A stretch of DNA of 57,740 nucleotides, from positions 1 to 57,740 of the forward strand of contig NZ_VNJI01000050.1 in assembly GCF_007786445.1 (NCBI RefSeq). Reading direction: 5' to 3'. The stretch comes from Paenibacillus cremeus. GTDB taxonomy: Bacteria > Bacillota > Bacilli > Paenibacillales > NBRC-103111. Position numbers and translations under genes: made by a program. Shown here piece after piece: positions 41,683-50,401 of the stretch; the first letter of the stretch is position 1; each line of letters begins with the position of its first letter. The notes below the pieces were generated by a model that saw only the letters and a program-made list of their open reading frames with translations, had not been told where the DNA came from and ran no database searches.

Positions 41683-43491
41683 ATGCAAAAGATTCCTGTC
41701 ACCCGAGATGGCAAAAGAGGGTCTGAAGTCCTGGTTATCGATGCAAGCGAAGTAGTGAAAATCGACCTTATTCGGGACCGCGAAGTTATCATCCATACGA
41801 AAACGGAACAATATTACCTTGACTTCTCATTCGATAATCTGGAGGAATGGTTATTTGAGGACGGGTTTCGTCTGTTAGACAGTGCTAATATTGTTAATAT
41901 AAATCATGTTCAAGAATACGATCACAAGAAGGGTCTTGTCTATCTGACGGCTCAGCAACAAAAGCCTGTAAAAACGGCTTCCGCTGCACGGATTCACAAG
42001 GAGCACTTGGAAAACGCCGTACAGCTGATCAAAACGGCTGACACTACTTCCGAGGATCACGATCCGGAGCTTCATGAGATATTATTTTCAAAAATCATGG
42101 ATGAAACCGACGATGCCCAGCTGCTGCGATCGTACGCTACGATTCGTGCTGTGAATGAACGCAAGCGCGCGGAAGAAAAGATCGCCCACATGGCTTATCA
42201 CGACTCGCTGACTGACCTTCCGAATCGGCTATTGTTCGATGAACGGCTGAATGAAAGCTTTGAAGATGCGAAGCGAAATGGCCATATGCTTGCAGTCGTG
42301 TTCTTCGACTTGGATCGATTCAAGGTCATCAACGATACTCTGGGGCATCATGTTGGAGATCAGCTGCTTCGACTGCTGGCTCAACGCCTGCAGCTCTATG
42401 TCAACGAAAACAGTGTCGCTGCCCGTTTCGGCGGGGACGAGTTTATCATATTGTTAGATCATCTTTCAAACATCGACGACGCGGCCCAGTTCGCCAAGGG
42501 GATCCCGGAGATGTTGAAGGAACCTTTTATCATCGAGACCCATGAGTTGTTCGTCACCGCCAGTATCGGGATCAGTATCTTCCCCAATGATGCGGCTGAT
42601 TCGGACACGCTGCTGAAAAATGCGGACATCGCGCTCTACCGTTCCAAGGAGAAGGGCGGCAATTCGTATCACTACTATCAGCCGGATATGAACAAACGCT
42701 CCATTCACCGGCTCAACCTGGAGATTCAGCTGCGTAAAGCGCTCGAACGCAATGAGTTTGAGGTGTACTATCAGCCTCTGATTGATCTTCGTAATGGTAT
42801 GGTGTTCGGCATGGAGTCGCTTGTTCGTTGGAATCATCCCGAATGGGGTCTGGTGTCGCCGGCTGAGTTCATTCCGCTCGCAGAAGAAACCGGTTTAATT
42901 AATCCGATCGGCAACTGGGTGCTAAAGCAGGCCTGTGAGCAAAATAAAGTGTGGCAAATGATGGGCTACCCTCCATTGGTGGTCTCGGTCAACATTTCGG
43001 CGATTCAATTTCATCAAGTGAATTTTGTTCAATTGGTCATGGACGCTTTGCATGAATCAGGACTGGCACCGGATCAGCTCTGCCTTGAAATTACGGAAAA
43101 TATCGCTATGAACAACGTCCCTCACATTATTGATACGATGCAAAGGCTGAGGCAGCTGGGTGTTCGCATCTCGATTGATGATTTTGGCACCGGCTATTCT
43201 TCACTCAGCTATTTGAAGCGCTTCCGTGTGCATACGCTAAAGATTGACCAATCGTTTATTCGCGACGTCACTTCCGATGAAGATAATGCCGCCATCGTTA
43301 CCGCCTTGATCGCCATGTCTCATCGACTTAAGATCAAATCCCTAGCCGAAGGCGTGGAAACGAAGGATCAGCTTGAATTCCTCATCTCCCACGGGTGTGA
43401 TGAAATTCAAGGCTACGTCTTTAGTAAGCCCATTCCGGCGTCCGATTTTGAGCTCTTGATGAAAGAGAATAAGCAGCTGTATTTAAATTAA
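41683..43491 (+). CDS. LytTR-like-GGDEF-EAL protein
   Basis: The 602-aa protein has three parts. Residues about 12-118 resemble a LytTR domain (VVKIDLIRDREVIIHTK, then NIVNINHVQEYDHKKGLVYL). A GGDEF domain (about 170-325) has an intact RFGGDEFIILL site but no RxxD I-site. An EAL domain (about 345-590) has ESL in place of EAL (GMESLVRW) and otherwise the metal and catalytic residues: VSVNIS, LEITEN, DDFGTGYSSL, LKIDQSF, AEGVET and DEIQGYVFSKP. It could make or degrade c-di-GMP; which dominates is unknown. ATG 41683 follows GGAGCTGAAA. It lies 70 bases behind agrD. Confidence 0.85.
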   Translation: MQKIPVTRDGKRGSEVLVIDASEVVKIDLIRDREVIIHTKTEQYYLDFSFDNLEEWLFEDGFRLLDSANIVNINHVQEYDHKKGLVYLTAQQQKPVKTASAARIHKEHLENAVQLIKTADTTSEDHDPELHEILFSKIMDETDDAQLLRSYATIRAVNERKRAEEKIAHMAYHDSLTDLPNRLLFDERLNESFEDAKRNGHMLAVVFFDLDRFKVINDTLGHHVGDQLLRLLAQRLQLYVNENSVAARFGGDEFIILLDHLSNIDDAAQFAKGIPEMLKEPFIIETHELFVTASIGISIFPNDAADSDTLLKNADIALYRSKEKGGNSYHYYQPDMNKRSIHRLNLEIQLRKALERNEFEVYYQPLIDLRNGMVFGMESLVRWNHPEWGLVSPAEFIPLAEETGLINPIGNWVLKQACEQNKVWQMMGYPPLVVSVNISAIQFHQVNFVQLVMDALHESGLAPDQLCLEITENIAMNNVPHIIDTMQRLRQLGVRISIDDFGTGYSSLSYLKRFRVHTLKIDQSFIRDVTSDEDNAAIVTALIAMSHRLKIKSLAEGVETKDQLEFLISHGCDEIQGYVFSKPIPASDFELLMKENKQLYLN

Positions 43492-43535
43492 GAGCAAAAA
43501 GACAGTGTCCAACTGAAACTTTTTGCTCTCTTTTT
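43491..43535 (+). terminator. Terminator of the GGDEF-EAL gene
   Basis: AGAGCAAAAAG pairs with CTTTTTGCTCT, followed by CTTTTT. Confidence 0.85.
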
Positions 43536-43585
43536 CGTTTAATGAGTGATGGCCTATCTACCAAATTATTGAAAGGAAGCCGATA

Positions 43586-44761
43586 ATGTCCGTTAATTTA
43601 TCCGGCAATCCCCAAGTGCAGACGGCAGCGGCTCCGAGCAAGAAGAAGCCTGCCTCCTCTAAACGACGCTCCTCCAGTCTGGTTACGCTCTTTTTTTATA
43701 CGATGGCTGCACTCTTTCTTTTTAGTATGCTGTTTAGTTTATGGTTTTTCCTCACGGAGACCGGTTCGAACATCCGCTTCATGATGGCCGATACGCTGAT
43801 TACGACGCAGCACCGGGACTGGGCCAAATATTTGATCGGCAGCGATGAGCTGGATAGACGGGTGCAGCGCTACTGGGCCCAATTCGATCGCTATTCTGCC
43901 ATCCAGGACAAAGGACTTGTCCATATCGAGCGCAAGCCTACCGCGACGCCAACACCAACAGGTGCCGCTGCAGTAACCGTACCGGTTCCGCCGAAGCAAG
44001 ATCTCGTGGAGATGGAACCGATCTCAGGGCCGAATTTCAAAGGACAACTGCTGATCATTCACGATCCCAAAAAGCTGCGCATCGCCGTCCCAGGGAAGGT
44101 CGGCAAAGGCGAGAAGGTATCTTCCATGGTGCAGCGCCTCGGTGCGATCGCTGGGGTCAATGCCGGCGGCTTCGTAGACCCGGAATGGATGGGCAACGGG
44201 TTTCAACCGACCGGGCTAGTGATGTCCGGGGGGAAAGTATTTTATAACGACGGCGGGATGAATACTCCGAATCACATGGTCGGGATCGACAAAGATGGAC
44301 GGATGATCGCCGGAAAATATTCTCCGAACGAGCTGATTAAGATGGGCGTGCAGGAAGCGGTGACATTTGCGCCCAAATTTATCGTGAACGGCGTCGGTCA
44401 GATCAAGAATCAAGCCGATGGCTGGGGAATCGCTCCGCGGACTTGTATGGCGCAGACGGAGGATGGCACCATTTTGTTCGCTATCGTGGACGGCCGTCAA
44501 CCAGGTTATAGTATTGGCGCGACCTTGTTTGATATCCAGAAGATTTTCCTCGAGCACGGCGCTGTGACCGCAGCAAATATGGATGGCGGCTCCTCTACGG
44601 TCCTTGTGAAGGATAACAAGATTATCAATAAGCCATCCAGCGAGTACGGCGAACGCTACCTTCCAACCGCTTGGCTTGTGTTTGATGAGCCGGAGAAGGC
44701 CAATATTAAGAACATTTGGGAAGGCCTCGATCCAAGCAAAATCGATCCATCCAAATGGTAA
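43586..44761 (+). CDS. Phosphodiester glycosidase (NAGPA) domain protein, membrane-anchored
   Basis: The 391-aa protein has a basic N-terminus, one transmembrane helix (about residues 32-55), a Pro/Thr-rich stretch (about 118-140) and a C-terminal NAGPA-type domain. Conserved parts are GVNAGGFVDPEW, PTGLVMSGGKVFYNDGG, APRTCMAQTEDGTILFAIVDG and AANMDGGSSTVLV. Family members hydrolyse GlcNAc-1-phosphodiesters in exopolysaccharide or teichoic-acid metabolism; the precise substrate is unknown. GAAAGGAAG precedes the ATG. It follows the c-di-GMP protein but is separated by a terminator. Confidence 0.85.
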   Translation: MSVNLSGNPQVQTAAAPSKKKPASSKRRSSSLVTLFFYTMAALFLFSMLFSLWFFLTETGSNIRFMMADTLITTQHRDWAKYLIGSDELDRRVQRYWAQFDRYSAIQDKGLVHIERKPTATPTPTGAAAVTVPVPPKQDLVEMEPISGPNFKGQLLIIHDPKKLRIAVPGKVGKGEKVSSMVQRLGAIAGVNAGGFVDPEWMGNGFQPTGLVMSGGKVFYNDGGMNTPNHMVGIDKDGRMIAGKYSPNELIKMGVQEAVTFAPKFIVNGVGQIKNQADGWGIAPRTCMAQTEDGTILFAIVDGRQPGYSIGATLFDIQKIFLEHGAVTAANMDGGSSTVLVKDNKIINKPSSEYGERYLPTAWLVFDEPEKANIKNIWEGLDPSKIDPSKW

Positions 44762-44767
44762 CAAAGC

Positions 44768-44814
44768 AAAACCGCCAAGGAGAAGTCTGGCTTCCCTTCG
44801 GCGGTTTCTTTTTT
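44768..44814. terminator. Shared terminator between convergent genes
   Basis: AAACCGCC pairs with GGCGGTTT, followed by CTTTTTT; A-rich sequence on the left allows use in both directions. Confidence 0.78.
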
Positions 44815-44818
44815 AAAC

Positions 44819-45214
44819 TTATTGCTCTTCTTGCTCTACCGTTGTCGCAGCTACGGATGCTTCCGCTACCGCTACTTCGTCTTCCGCAAGCTCTTTTTGT
44901 CTCCAGGACTTCACTTCGTTGCTGACATGAACCGCTGCATCTTTCGCCTTGCCTGCCCACTCAGAGGTATGACGTCCGATGGTTTCTGCTGCGGCTTGTG
45001 TTTTCTCGATGACGTCTGTCGCCAGCTGCTTCGATTTTTCCGTTACATCTCCGGCGATTTGCTGTGTTTTTTCGCTGATGTTCTGAACGCCCTCCGAGAT
45101 GTCCGCTCTCAGCTCACGCCCGGATTTCGGTGCAAACAAGAGTGCCGTTACGGCTCCCAATACCGTCCCTACCACTGCCCCTACCAGTAAATCCTTGCCT
45201 CTTTTATTTGCCAT
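44819..45214 (-). CDS. YtxH domain protein
   Basis: The 131-aa protein has the YtxH signature: an N-terminal glycine-rich transmembrane helix (LLVGAVVGTVLGAVTALLFAPKSG) followed by RELRADISEG and a long amphipathic helical tail. In B. subtilis ytxG-ytxH-ytxJ is a general-stress operon; the biochemical role is unknown. The start overlaps the end of the DUF948 gene by 11 bases. Confidence 0.87.
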   Translation of the reverse strand: MANKRGKDLLVGAVVGTVLGAVTALLFAPKSGRELRADISEGVQNISEKTQQIAGDVTEKSKQLATDVIEKTQAAAETIGRHTSEWAGKAKDAAVHVSNEVKSWRQKELAEDEVAVAEASVAATTVEQEEQ

Positions 45215-45665
45215 GGTCTTCTCGCTCCTTCGCTTTTGACTGTCTGTACGCCTGCCAGCGGTGCCAGAGATGAAGTCCTGCCGTAGTCAGCTCCATGACG
45301 TCGTTCACGGTGTCTTGGTTGCTATGTACCGCCCTGCGGGCTTCCTGAACTGTATCCTCTACCGTCTTCGACATCGACTTCACTGAACGGGACACGCTGG
45401 TAATCGCTTCGCCGGATTCATTCGCCGCCCGGAACCATGCGTCCGCTGCAGCCAGCTTGCTTCGCAAGTCCTCCGCCACTAGCGTGGAGGCTTTGAGCAG
45501 CCGCTCCGATTCGGCGGTGGTTTGCTGAATCTGCAGCTGCATGGAGCGCAGCGCTTGATCCGCTTGCTTCATAGCTGCGTCGGCGCTCCTAAGCAGCTTC
45601 ACGGCGTACACGACGAGCAGTAAAAAGGCCAGCATGCACAGCCCCAGCCCGATTTGCCACCACAA
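45204..45665 (-). CDS. DUF948 family protein (YtxG-like)
   Basis: The protein (about 153 aa) has one N-terminal membrane helix (IGLGLCMLAFLLLVVYAVKLL) and a long coiled-coil-like helix with a regular spacing of Gln and Ser, typical of DUF948. TTG 45665 is preferred because GGGAGG lies eight bases upstream; ATG 45707 has a poor site. It pairs with YtxH as in Bacillus. Confidence 0.8.
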   Translation of the reverse strand: MWWQIGLGLCMLAFLLLVVYAVKLLRSADAAMKQADQALRSMQLQIQQTTAESERLLKASTLVAEDLRSKLAAADAWFRAANESGEAITSVSRSVKSMSKTVEDTVQEARRAVHSNQDTVNDVMELTTAGLHLWHRWQAYRQSKAKEREDHGK

Positions 45666-45825
45666 GGTCTTCACCTCCCGTCCTCTGTGCAACGTGAGTG
45701 TTTTCATGCAGCGCTTCTAGACGAATGCCCATGAGATACTACAGTATAAGACCGACGGTCTTGTCTTGACACAAGGTCGCGGAAAAAATTTTCGGAGGGC
45801 GTCCGTCGGTCTGGCGGGAAAAGAA

Positions 45826-45855
45826 AAAAGCCCCAGCGCGAGGGCTGGGACTGGA
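45826..45855 (-). terminator. Terminator of the selD-mnmH transcript
   Basis: On the minus strand AGTCCCAGC pairs with GCTGGGGCT, followed by T6. Confidence 0.78.
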
Positions 45856-45859
45856 AGCC

Positions 45860-46894
45860 TTAGGATTGGCTTGCTTTAATATGCCGTTCAATCTGTTCCA
45901 CGGCATCGTCGATATTCTCGGCCGAGATCCGAATCGGCTCGGTCGGATAGCGCTCCTCCGCATGCTCATATCTGGGATCGTAATAGTACTCCAGCAGCAG
46001 CGCGACGGCCTCCTCGAATTGATTCATCAGCATGTGACGCTCGATGGTCGCTGCGATCGGCGTATGAATGCGCCGGCGAATGTGCTCGAAGGCCGCCAGG
46101 CATTCTTCCTTTCGATCGTGGGGGAGGTAGTCCGCCATAATATGGCGAATCCGCTCCTCCATCGGCATCTCCAGCATGATCAGCTGGCCATTCTCTTTGG
46201 CTTGCACGAGAAACTCAGGCATCACAACCTTGCCGATCCGACGGCTCTCCGCTTCCATCACGATGTACGGCTGATCACCCAGCTGAAGCAGCTCGTGGAC
46301 CAGCATCGACTCGAATGTTTTCTGGTTGTACGGCTTGAGCCCGATTTGGCCAAAAATAGACCCCCGATGCCCCGCCAGCTTCTCGATATCCAGCACCGGA
46401 TGACCGAGCTCGGCCAGCTTGTGGAGGATGGCTGTTTTGCCAGTGCCGGTATTTCCGCCGATCACGATCACCTTGGGCTTGAACTCAAAGGACTCCAAGG
46501 CGCTCACAACCCATTGCCTGTATGCACGGATCCCTCCGCTCAGCCTGTACACGCGGATGCCCATGAGCGACAGCAGCGTCGCCGACGTCCGGCTGCGCAT
46601 GCCGCCCCGCCAGCAAAACACCGCTTTGCGCGGCTCAATGGCTTCGAACTGCTTGATGAAGGCTGGAAGCTTCGCTGACACGATCTCCAGCCCCCGGTCT
46701 TTGGCCGATTGGATGCTCACTTGTTTATAAATCGTCCCGATCTCGGAACGTTCTTCGTTGGTAAAGAGTGGAATATTCAAGCTACCTGGGATCGTAAAAT
46801 CCTGATACTCGCCGGGCGAGCGGACGTCGATCAGGGCCAGCTCCCGCTTGCTCTGCAGCTCCAAGAGCTCCTGCACAGTGATGTCTTGAAACAA
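45860..46894 (-). CDS. mnmH: tRNA 2-selenouridine synthase
   Basis: The 344-aa enzyme has an N-terminal rhodanese domain with the catalytic cysteine in VFCWRGGMRS near residue 93, then a P-loop domain with IGGNTGTGKT near residue 145. This is the MnmH/SelU/YbbB architecture, which replaces sulfur by selenium in 2-thiouridine at tRNA position 34 using selenophosphate. It is 69 bases downstream of selD on the same strand, the selenophosphate supplier, forming a two-gene pathway. Confidence 0.93.
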   Translation of the reverse strand: MFQDITVQELLELQSKRELALIDVRSPGEYQDFTIPGSLNIPLFTNEERSEIGTIYKQVSIQSAKDRGLEIVSAKLPAFIKQFEAIEPRKAVFCWRGGMRSRTSATLLSLMGIRVYRLSGGIRAYRQWVVSALESFEFKPKVIVIGGNTGTGKTAILHKLAELGHPVLDIEKLAGHRGSIFGQIGLKPYNQKTFESMLVHELLQLGDQPYIVMEAESRRIGKVVMPEFLVQAKENGQLIMLEMPMEERIRHIMADYLPHDRKEECLAAFEHIRRRIHTPIAATIERHMLMNQFEEAVALLLEYYYDPRYEHAEERYPTEPIRISAENIDDAVEQIERHIKASQS

Positions 46895-46963
46895 GAGGCT
46901 TCGCTCCTTTGTCCTTGAGACGATATAGTTACGCGAATGGCGAGGCTGCGTGCGCTAAACGCG

Positions 46964-48022
46964 CTACAGCGACGCGGACACGCGGATCTCTCCGGGATGG
47001 TCGGACGTCGCTTCACCGATCATTGCGGCCTCTACGCCCGCGCTGAGCAGGTCTGCGAGCAGCGCGTCCGCCTTCTCGGCTGCGACGGCGATGAGCAGCC
47101 CGCCCGACGTCACCGCGTCGCACAAGATCCATTGATCCAGTTGATCAATTTCTTGTGCAAAGGTGACGGTGCCCTCGAGGTGCGCAAAGTTGTTCTTGGT
47201 GCCGCCCGGGACGAAGCCCGCCTCCGCGAGCTCGCGGACGCGCGGGAGTACCGGCACCTGCGCTCTGCCGATGCGCACCCCTACGCCGCTGCCCTTGGCC
47301 AGCTCGGCAGCGTGACCCAACAGGCCGAAGCCGGTCACATCCGTGCAGCCATGCACGTCATACGGCTCCATCACTTCGGCCGCGGTTTTGTTCAGCGTGG
47401 TCATCACCTGGGTGACCCGCGCGATCTCTTCCTCGGTCAAGGCGTCCTTCTTGATCGAGGTGGTTAAGATGCCGACGCCGATCGGCTTCGTCAGAATGAG
47501 CTTGTCGCCGGGCTTGGCGCCCGCGTTGGTTTTGGCCTTGGCCGGGTGCACCAGGCCTGTGACGGCGAGCCCGAACTTCGGCTCGTTGTCGTCGATGGAG
47601 TGACCGCCGACGAGCGTCGCGCCAGCCTCTTTGACTTTATCGCCCGCGCCGCGGAGAATGTCTGCGAGCACGCTTTTGTCCAGCTTCTTGATCGGAAACG
47701 CCACGATGTTCAGCACGGTCAATGGCTTGCCGCCCATGGCATAAATATCGCTGAGCGCATTCGCTGCGGCCACCTGGCCGAAGGCGTACGGATCATCTAC
47801 AATCGGGGTAAAAAAGTCCACGGTCTGTACCAGCGCCAGGTCGTCGGTCAGCTTGTACACGCCTGCATCATCGCTCGTATCGAGACCCACCAGCAAATTC
47901 GGATCTGGCTGTGCAGGTGGCAATGTGCGGATGACCTGCTGCAGGTCGGCGGGACCGATTTTGCAGCCGCAGCCGCCTTTGGTGGAATAAGATGTCAGCT
48001 TCACTTTTTCGTTCGTTGTCAT
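46964..48022 (-). CDS. selD: Selenide, water dikinase
   Basis: The 352-aa enzyme makes selenophosphate from selenide and ATP. The active-site loop is STKGGCGCKIGP near residue 17, with cysteine at the position that is selenocysteine in some homologues, followed by the invariant lysine. DTSDDAGVYKL, QTVDFFTP, ATLVGGHSIDD and DVTGFGLLGHA are the other AIR-synthase-fold motifs. No selA or selB lies nearby, so selenouridine in tRNA is the supported use. Confidence 0.94.
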   Translation of the reverse strand: MTTNEKVKLTSYSTKGGCGCKIGPADLQQVIRTLPPAQPDPNLLVGLDTSDDAGVYKLTDDLALVQTVDFFTPIVDDPYAFGQVAAANALSDIYAMGGKPLTVLNIVAFPIKKLDKSVLADILRGAGDKVKEAGATLVGGHSIDDNEPKFGLAVTGLVHPAKAKTNAGAKPGDKLILTKPIGVGILTTSIKKDALTEEEIARVTQVMTTLNKTAAEVMEPYDVHGCTDVTGFGLLGHAAELAKGSGVGVRIGRAQVPVLPRVRELAEAGFVPGGTKNNFAHLEGTVTFAQEIDQLDQWILCDAVTSGGLLIAVAAEKADALLADLLSAGVEAAMIGEATSDHPGEIRVSASL

Positions 48023-48204
48023 GTGAGAACAGCCCTTTCTTTTTCCTGAATTTCGCTAACTTACAGATTATCATAGTCCGGGCGTAAAAAAAAGTAAGCG
48101 CTGCACCCCCGCCTCTGAATGTAAATTTAAATGGTGTCCTCACCTGCTGCAGTGCTATAATGAACACCGTAGAACGACTTAGAATCGGAGCGGAGGACAA
48201 GCCA

Positions 48205-48840
48205 ATGAACAAAGAGCAGGGCATGAAGCTGATCGAAGCGGTAAGAATTGTCGCTATCGTTCGCGGAGTAGAGGAGCAGCACATTCTCAGTTTGGCAGAG
48301 GCGTTGAAGGATGGGGGCATTCCTGTCATGGAAGTGACGCTTAACACGGAGGGTGCGCTCGGCATGATCGAGAAGCTGCAGGAGGCCTACGGCGACACGA
48401 TGTACATCGGGGCCGGGACCGTGCTCGACGTGGAGGACGCGAAGCAGGCGTTGGACGCCGGTGCGTCTTATCTGGTGACGCCGAACACGGACGAGGACGT
48501 GATCCGCTATGCGGTGGAGCGCGGCGCGCCGATCTTCCCGGGGGCGATGACGCCAACGGAGGTCGTGAAGGCCCATAAGGCCGGCGCGACGGCGGTGAAA
48601 ATTTTCCCGGGCGCCAGTCTCGGCATCGGGTATTTGAAGGAGCTGATGGGCCCGCTGAATCACATTCCGATGATGGCGGTCGGCGGCGTGAACGAGGAGA
48701 ACATCGCCGAGTTCATGCGCATTGGCTGCTTTGGCGTCGGCATCGGCGGCTCGCTCGTCAATCTGAAGGAAATTGCGGCAGGCAACTTCGGATGGGTGCG
48801 GGAGAAAGCGGCCAGGCTCGTGGAGCGTTCTAAAGGGTAA
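48205..48840 (+). CDS. eda: KDPG/KHG aldolase (bifunctional 2-keto-3-deoxy-6-phosphogluconate aldolase)
   Basis: The 211-aa class I aldolase has the Eda motifs: VAIVRGVEEQH near residue 14, MEVTLNTEGAL with the general-base glutamate near 42, IGAGTVLDVEDA near 66 and TAVKIFPGASLG with the Schiff-base lysine near 130. It splits KDPG to pyruvate and glyceraldehyde-3-phosphate in uronate or gluconate breakdown. ATG 48205 follows GGAGG; the upstream in-frame ATG has no site. A TATAAT box lies at 48156-48161. No kinase or dehydratase partner is adjacent. Confidence 0.9.
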   Translation: MNKEQGMKLIEAVRIVAIVRGVEEQHILSLAEALKDGGIPVMEVTLNTEGALGMIEKLQEAYGDTMYIGAGTVLDVEDAKQALDAGASYLVTPNTDEDVIRYAVERGAPIFPGAMTPTEVVKAHKAGATAVKIFPGASLGIGYLKELMGPLNHIPMMAVGGVNEENIAEFMRIGCFGVGIGGSLVNLKEIAAGNFGWVREKAARLVERSKG

Positions 48841-48850
48841 GCTTTTGTAC

Positions 48851-48900
48851 AAAAAACCAATTGCGTCTGCACACTGGGAGTGGGATGCGATTGGTTTTTG
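48851..48900 (+). terminator. Terminator of eda
   Basis: AAAAACCAATTGCG pairs with the mirrored GCGATTGGTTTTT. Confidence 0.82.
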
Positions 48901-48979
48901 TTTTGGCGGTACGTAGGCACGGATGTTGGGCTAAAAAGCAGGATTCGTTTTGCACCACAATCGTGCTTCGTTTGACTTC

Positions 48980-50401
48980 TTAGGATACCGTGCCATCCAA
49001 AGGCAGCTGCACGCTCACCGTCGTCCCTTCCCCCAGCGTCGATTCAAACTGCATGCTCCCCCGATGTAAATCGATGATCTCCCGGCAGATAGCCAGTCCG
49101 AGTCCTGTGCCTTCGGCTTTGGGATCCGCTTGATAAAATTTGCCCTCGATGCTCCCCAAATGCTCTGGTGCGATGCCGATGCCATGGTCCTTGACGTCCA
49201 CCCGAGCCATTTCAGCTTCGGGTGCCACCGGGAACAAGCTTGCCATGATCTGCCCCCCTTCTGGAGGGGTAAATTTGATCGCATTTTCGACCAAATTCAG
49301 GAACACCTGCTTCAAGCGATTCCGATCTCCCTTCACCGTCACAGGCTCGGAATTGCCGCTTAGCGCAATGGCGATTCGCTTTTTCTCGGCCTTGGAACGC
49401 ATCTGCAGCACCACCTCGCTCAAAAGCTCGTTCAAGTTCACGGAAGTCAGCTCGAGCACCGTGCTTTTTTGATACAAGCGGGAAAAATCGAGCAGCTCCT
49501 CCACCAAGCCAATCAGCCGGTCGGTTTCTTTGGAAATGATTTGCAGGCCAAGCCTCGTCTCTTGCTGATCGTCCATGGGGCCGGTTAGAATCGTTTCGCT
49601 CCAGCCCTTGATGCTGCTCAGCGGCGTTCGAATCTCGTGGGAGAGGGAGGAAATAAAATCATTTTTGAGCGCCTCGCTGCGGGTAATTTCACTGGCCATA
49701 TAATTGAGCGTGCCCGCCAATTCCCCGATCTCGTTGCCGTCCGTCGTGTCCAGCCGGATATCGAACCGGCCTTTGGCCATGACCCGGCTTGCCGCCGTCA
49801 TCCGCTTGATCGGCTTCACCATCGAGCTGGCGAATGTCAGGCTGACAAGCAGCACCAGCAGAAGTACGACAAGCCCCACTCCAGCGGAAACCGCATAAAT
49901 CGAGCGCAGCACGCGATTGACCTCTTCGAGGGAAGTCACATACCGGAGGACGCCGATGGTTTGCCCTTGCACGATCAGCGGACTCGACACCGCCATAATC
50001 CGCTCCCCGGTTACCTCATTGCTGCCTGTCCATACGCCGGTCTGCCCTTTTAGCGCCTCCGCCACATCCTTCGTCTCCCGCTTCCCGGAAGCTGCAAACT
50101 CCCCGGTGCTGGCCAGCAGCTTGCCGCTTGGATCGACAATCTCAAGCTCCGCCGTCTCGTACGCAAAATTTTGCAAAATCCGTGTCACATGCTGGTTCAA
50201 ATTCGTATAAAACAAATCCCCGGCATACTTGGCGTAAAAGGTCGAGGACACCGTCGCATGATTAGACAGCACGCTGACGATGCCATTGTAGTAAAATTGG
50301 CGCACCGCCACGAAGAATACGCCCTCCAGCAAAATGAGCGTCAGCAAAACGACCATCAAAAAGCGGGAAACGACCTGAAATTTGAGCCCTTTTCGCTTCA
50401 C
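48980..50401 (-). CDS. Sensor histidine kinase
   Basis: The 473-aa kinase has two membrane helices (about residues 12-32 and 170-195) enclosing a 140-residue extracytoplasmic sensor. Then come HAMP (about 195-250), HisKA with SSLSHEIRTPLSSIKGW near 265 and HATPase with NLVENAIKFTPPEGG, DHGIGIAPEH and GTGLGLAICREI. GTG 50401 overlaps the response-regulator stop (GTGA), showing translational coupling. The longer frame upstream of this GTG runs through the regulator gene and is not real. Confidence 0.93.
   Translation of the reverse strand: MKRKGLKFQVVSRFLMVVLLTLILLEGVFFVAVRQFYYNGIVSVLSNHATVSSTFYAKYAGDLFYTNLNQHVTRILQNFAYETAELEIVDPSGKLLASTGEFAASGKRETKDVAEALKGQTGVWTGSNEVTGERIMAVSSPLIVQGQTIGVLRYVTSLEEVNRVLRSIYAVSAGVGLVVLLLVLLVSLTFASSMVKPIKRMTAASRVMAKGRFDIRLDTTDGNEIGELAGTLNYMASEITRSEALKNDFISSLSHEIRTPLSSIKGWSETILTGPMDDQQETRLGLQIISKETDRLIGLVEELLDFSRLYQKSTVLELTSVNLNELLSEVVLQMRSKAEKKRIAIALSGNSEPVTVKGDRNRLKQVFLNLVENAIKFTPPEGGQIMASLFPVAPEAEMARVDVKDHGIGIAPEHLGSIEGKFYQADPKAEGTGLGLAICREIIDLHRGSMQFESTLGEGTTVSVQLPLDGTVS

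Noticed and set aside
46964..48022. Selenocysteine in SelD
   Set aside because: The active-site position is an ordinary cysteine codon in STKGGCGCK and no in-frame TGA is needed.
48094..48107. CcpA cre site upstream of eda
   Set aside because: GTAAGCGCT matches only the left part of the consensus; the right half does not fit.
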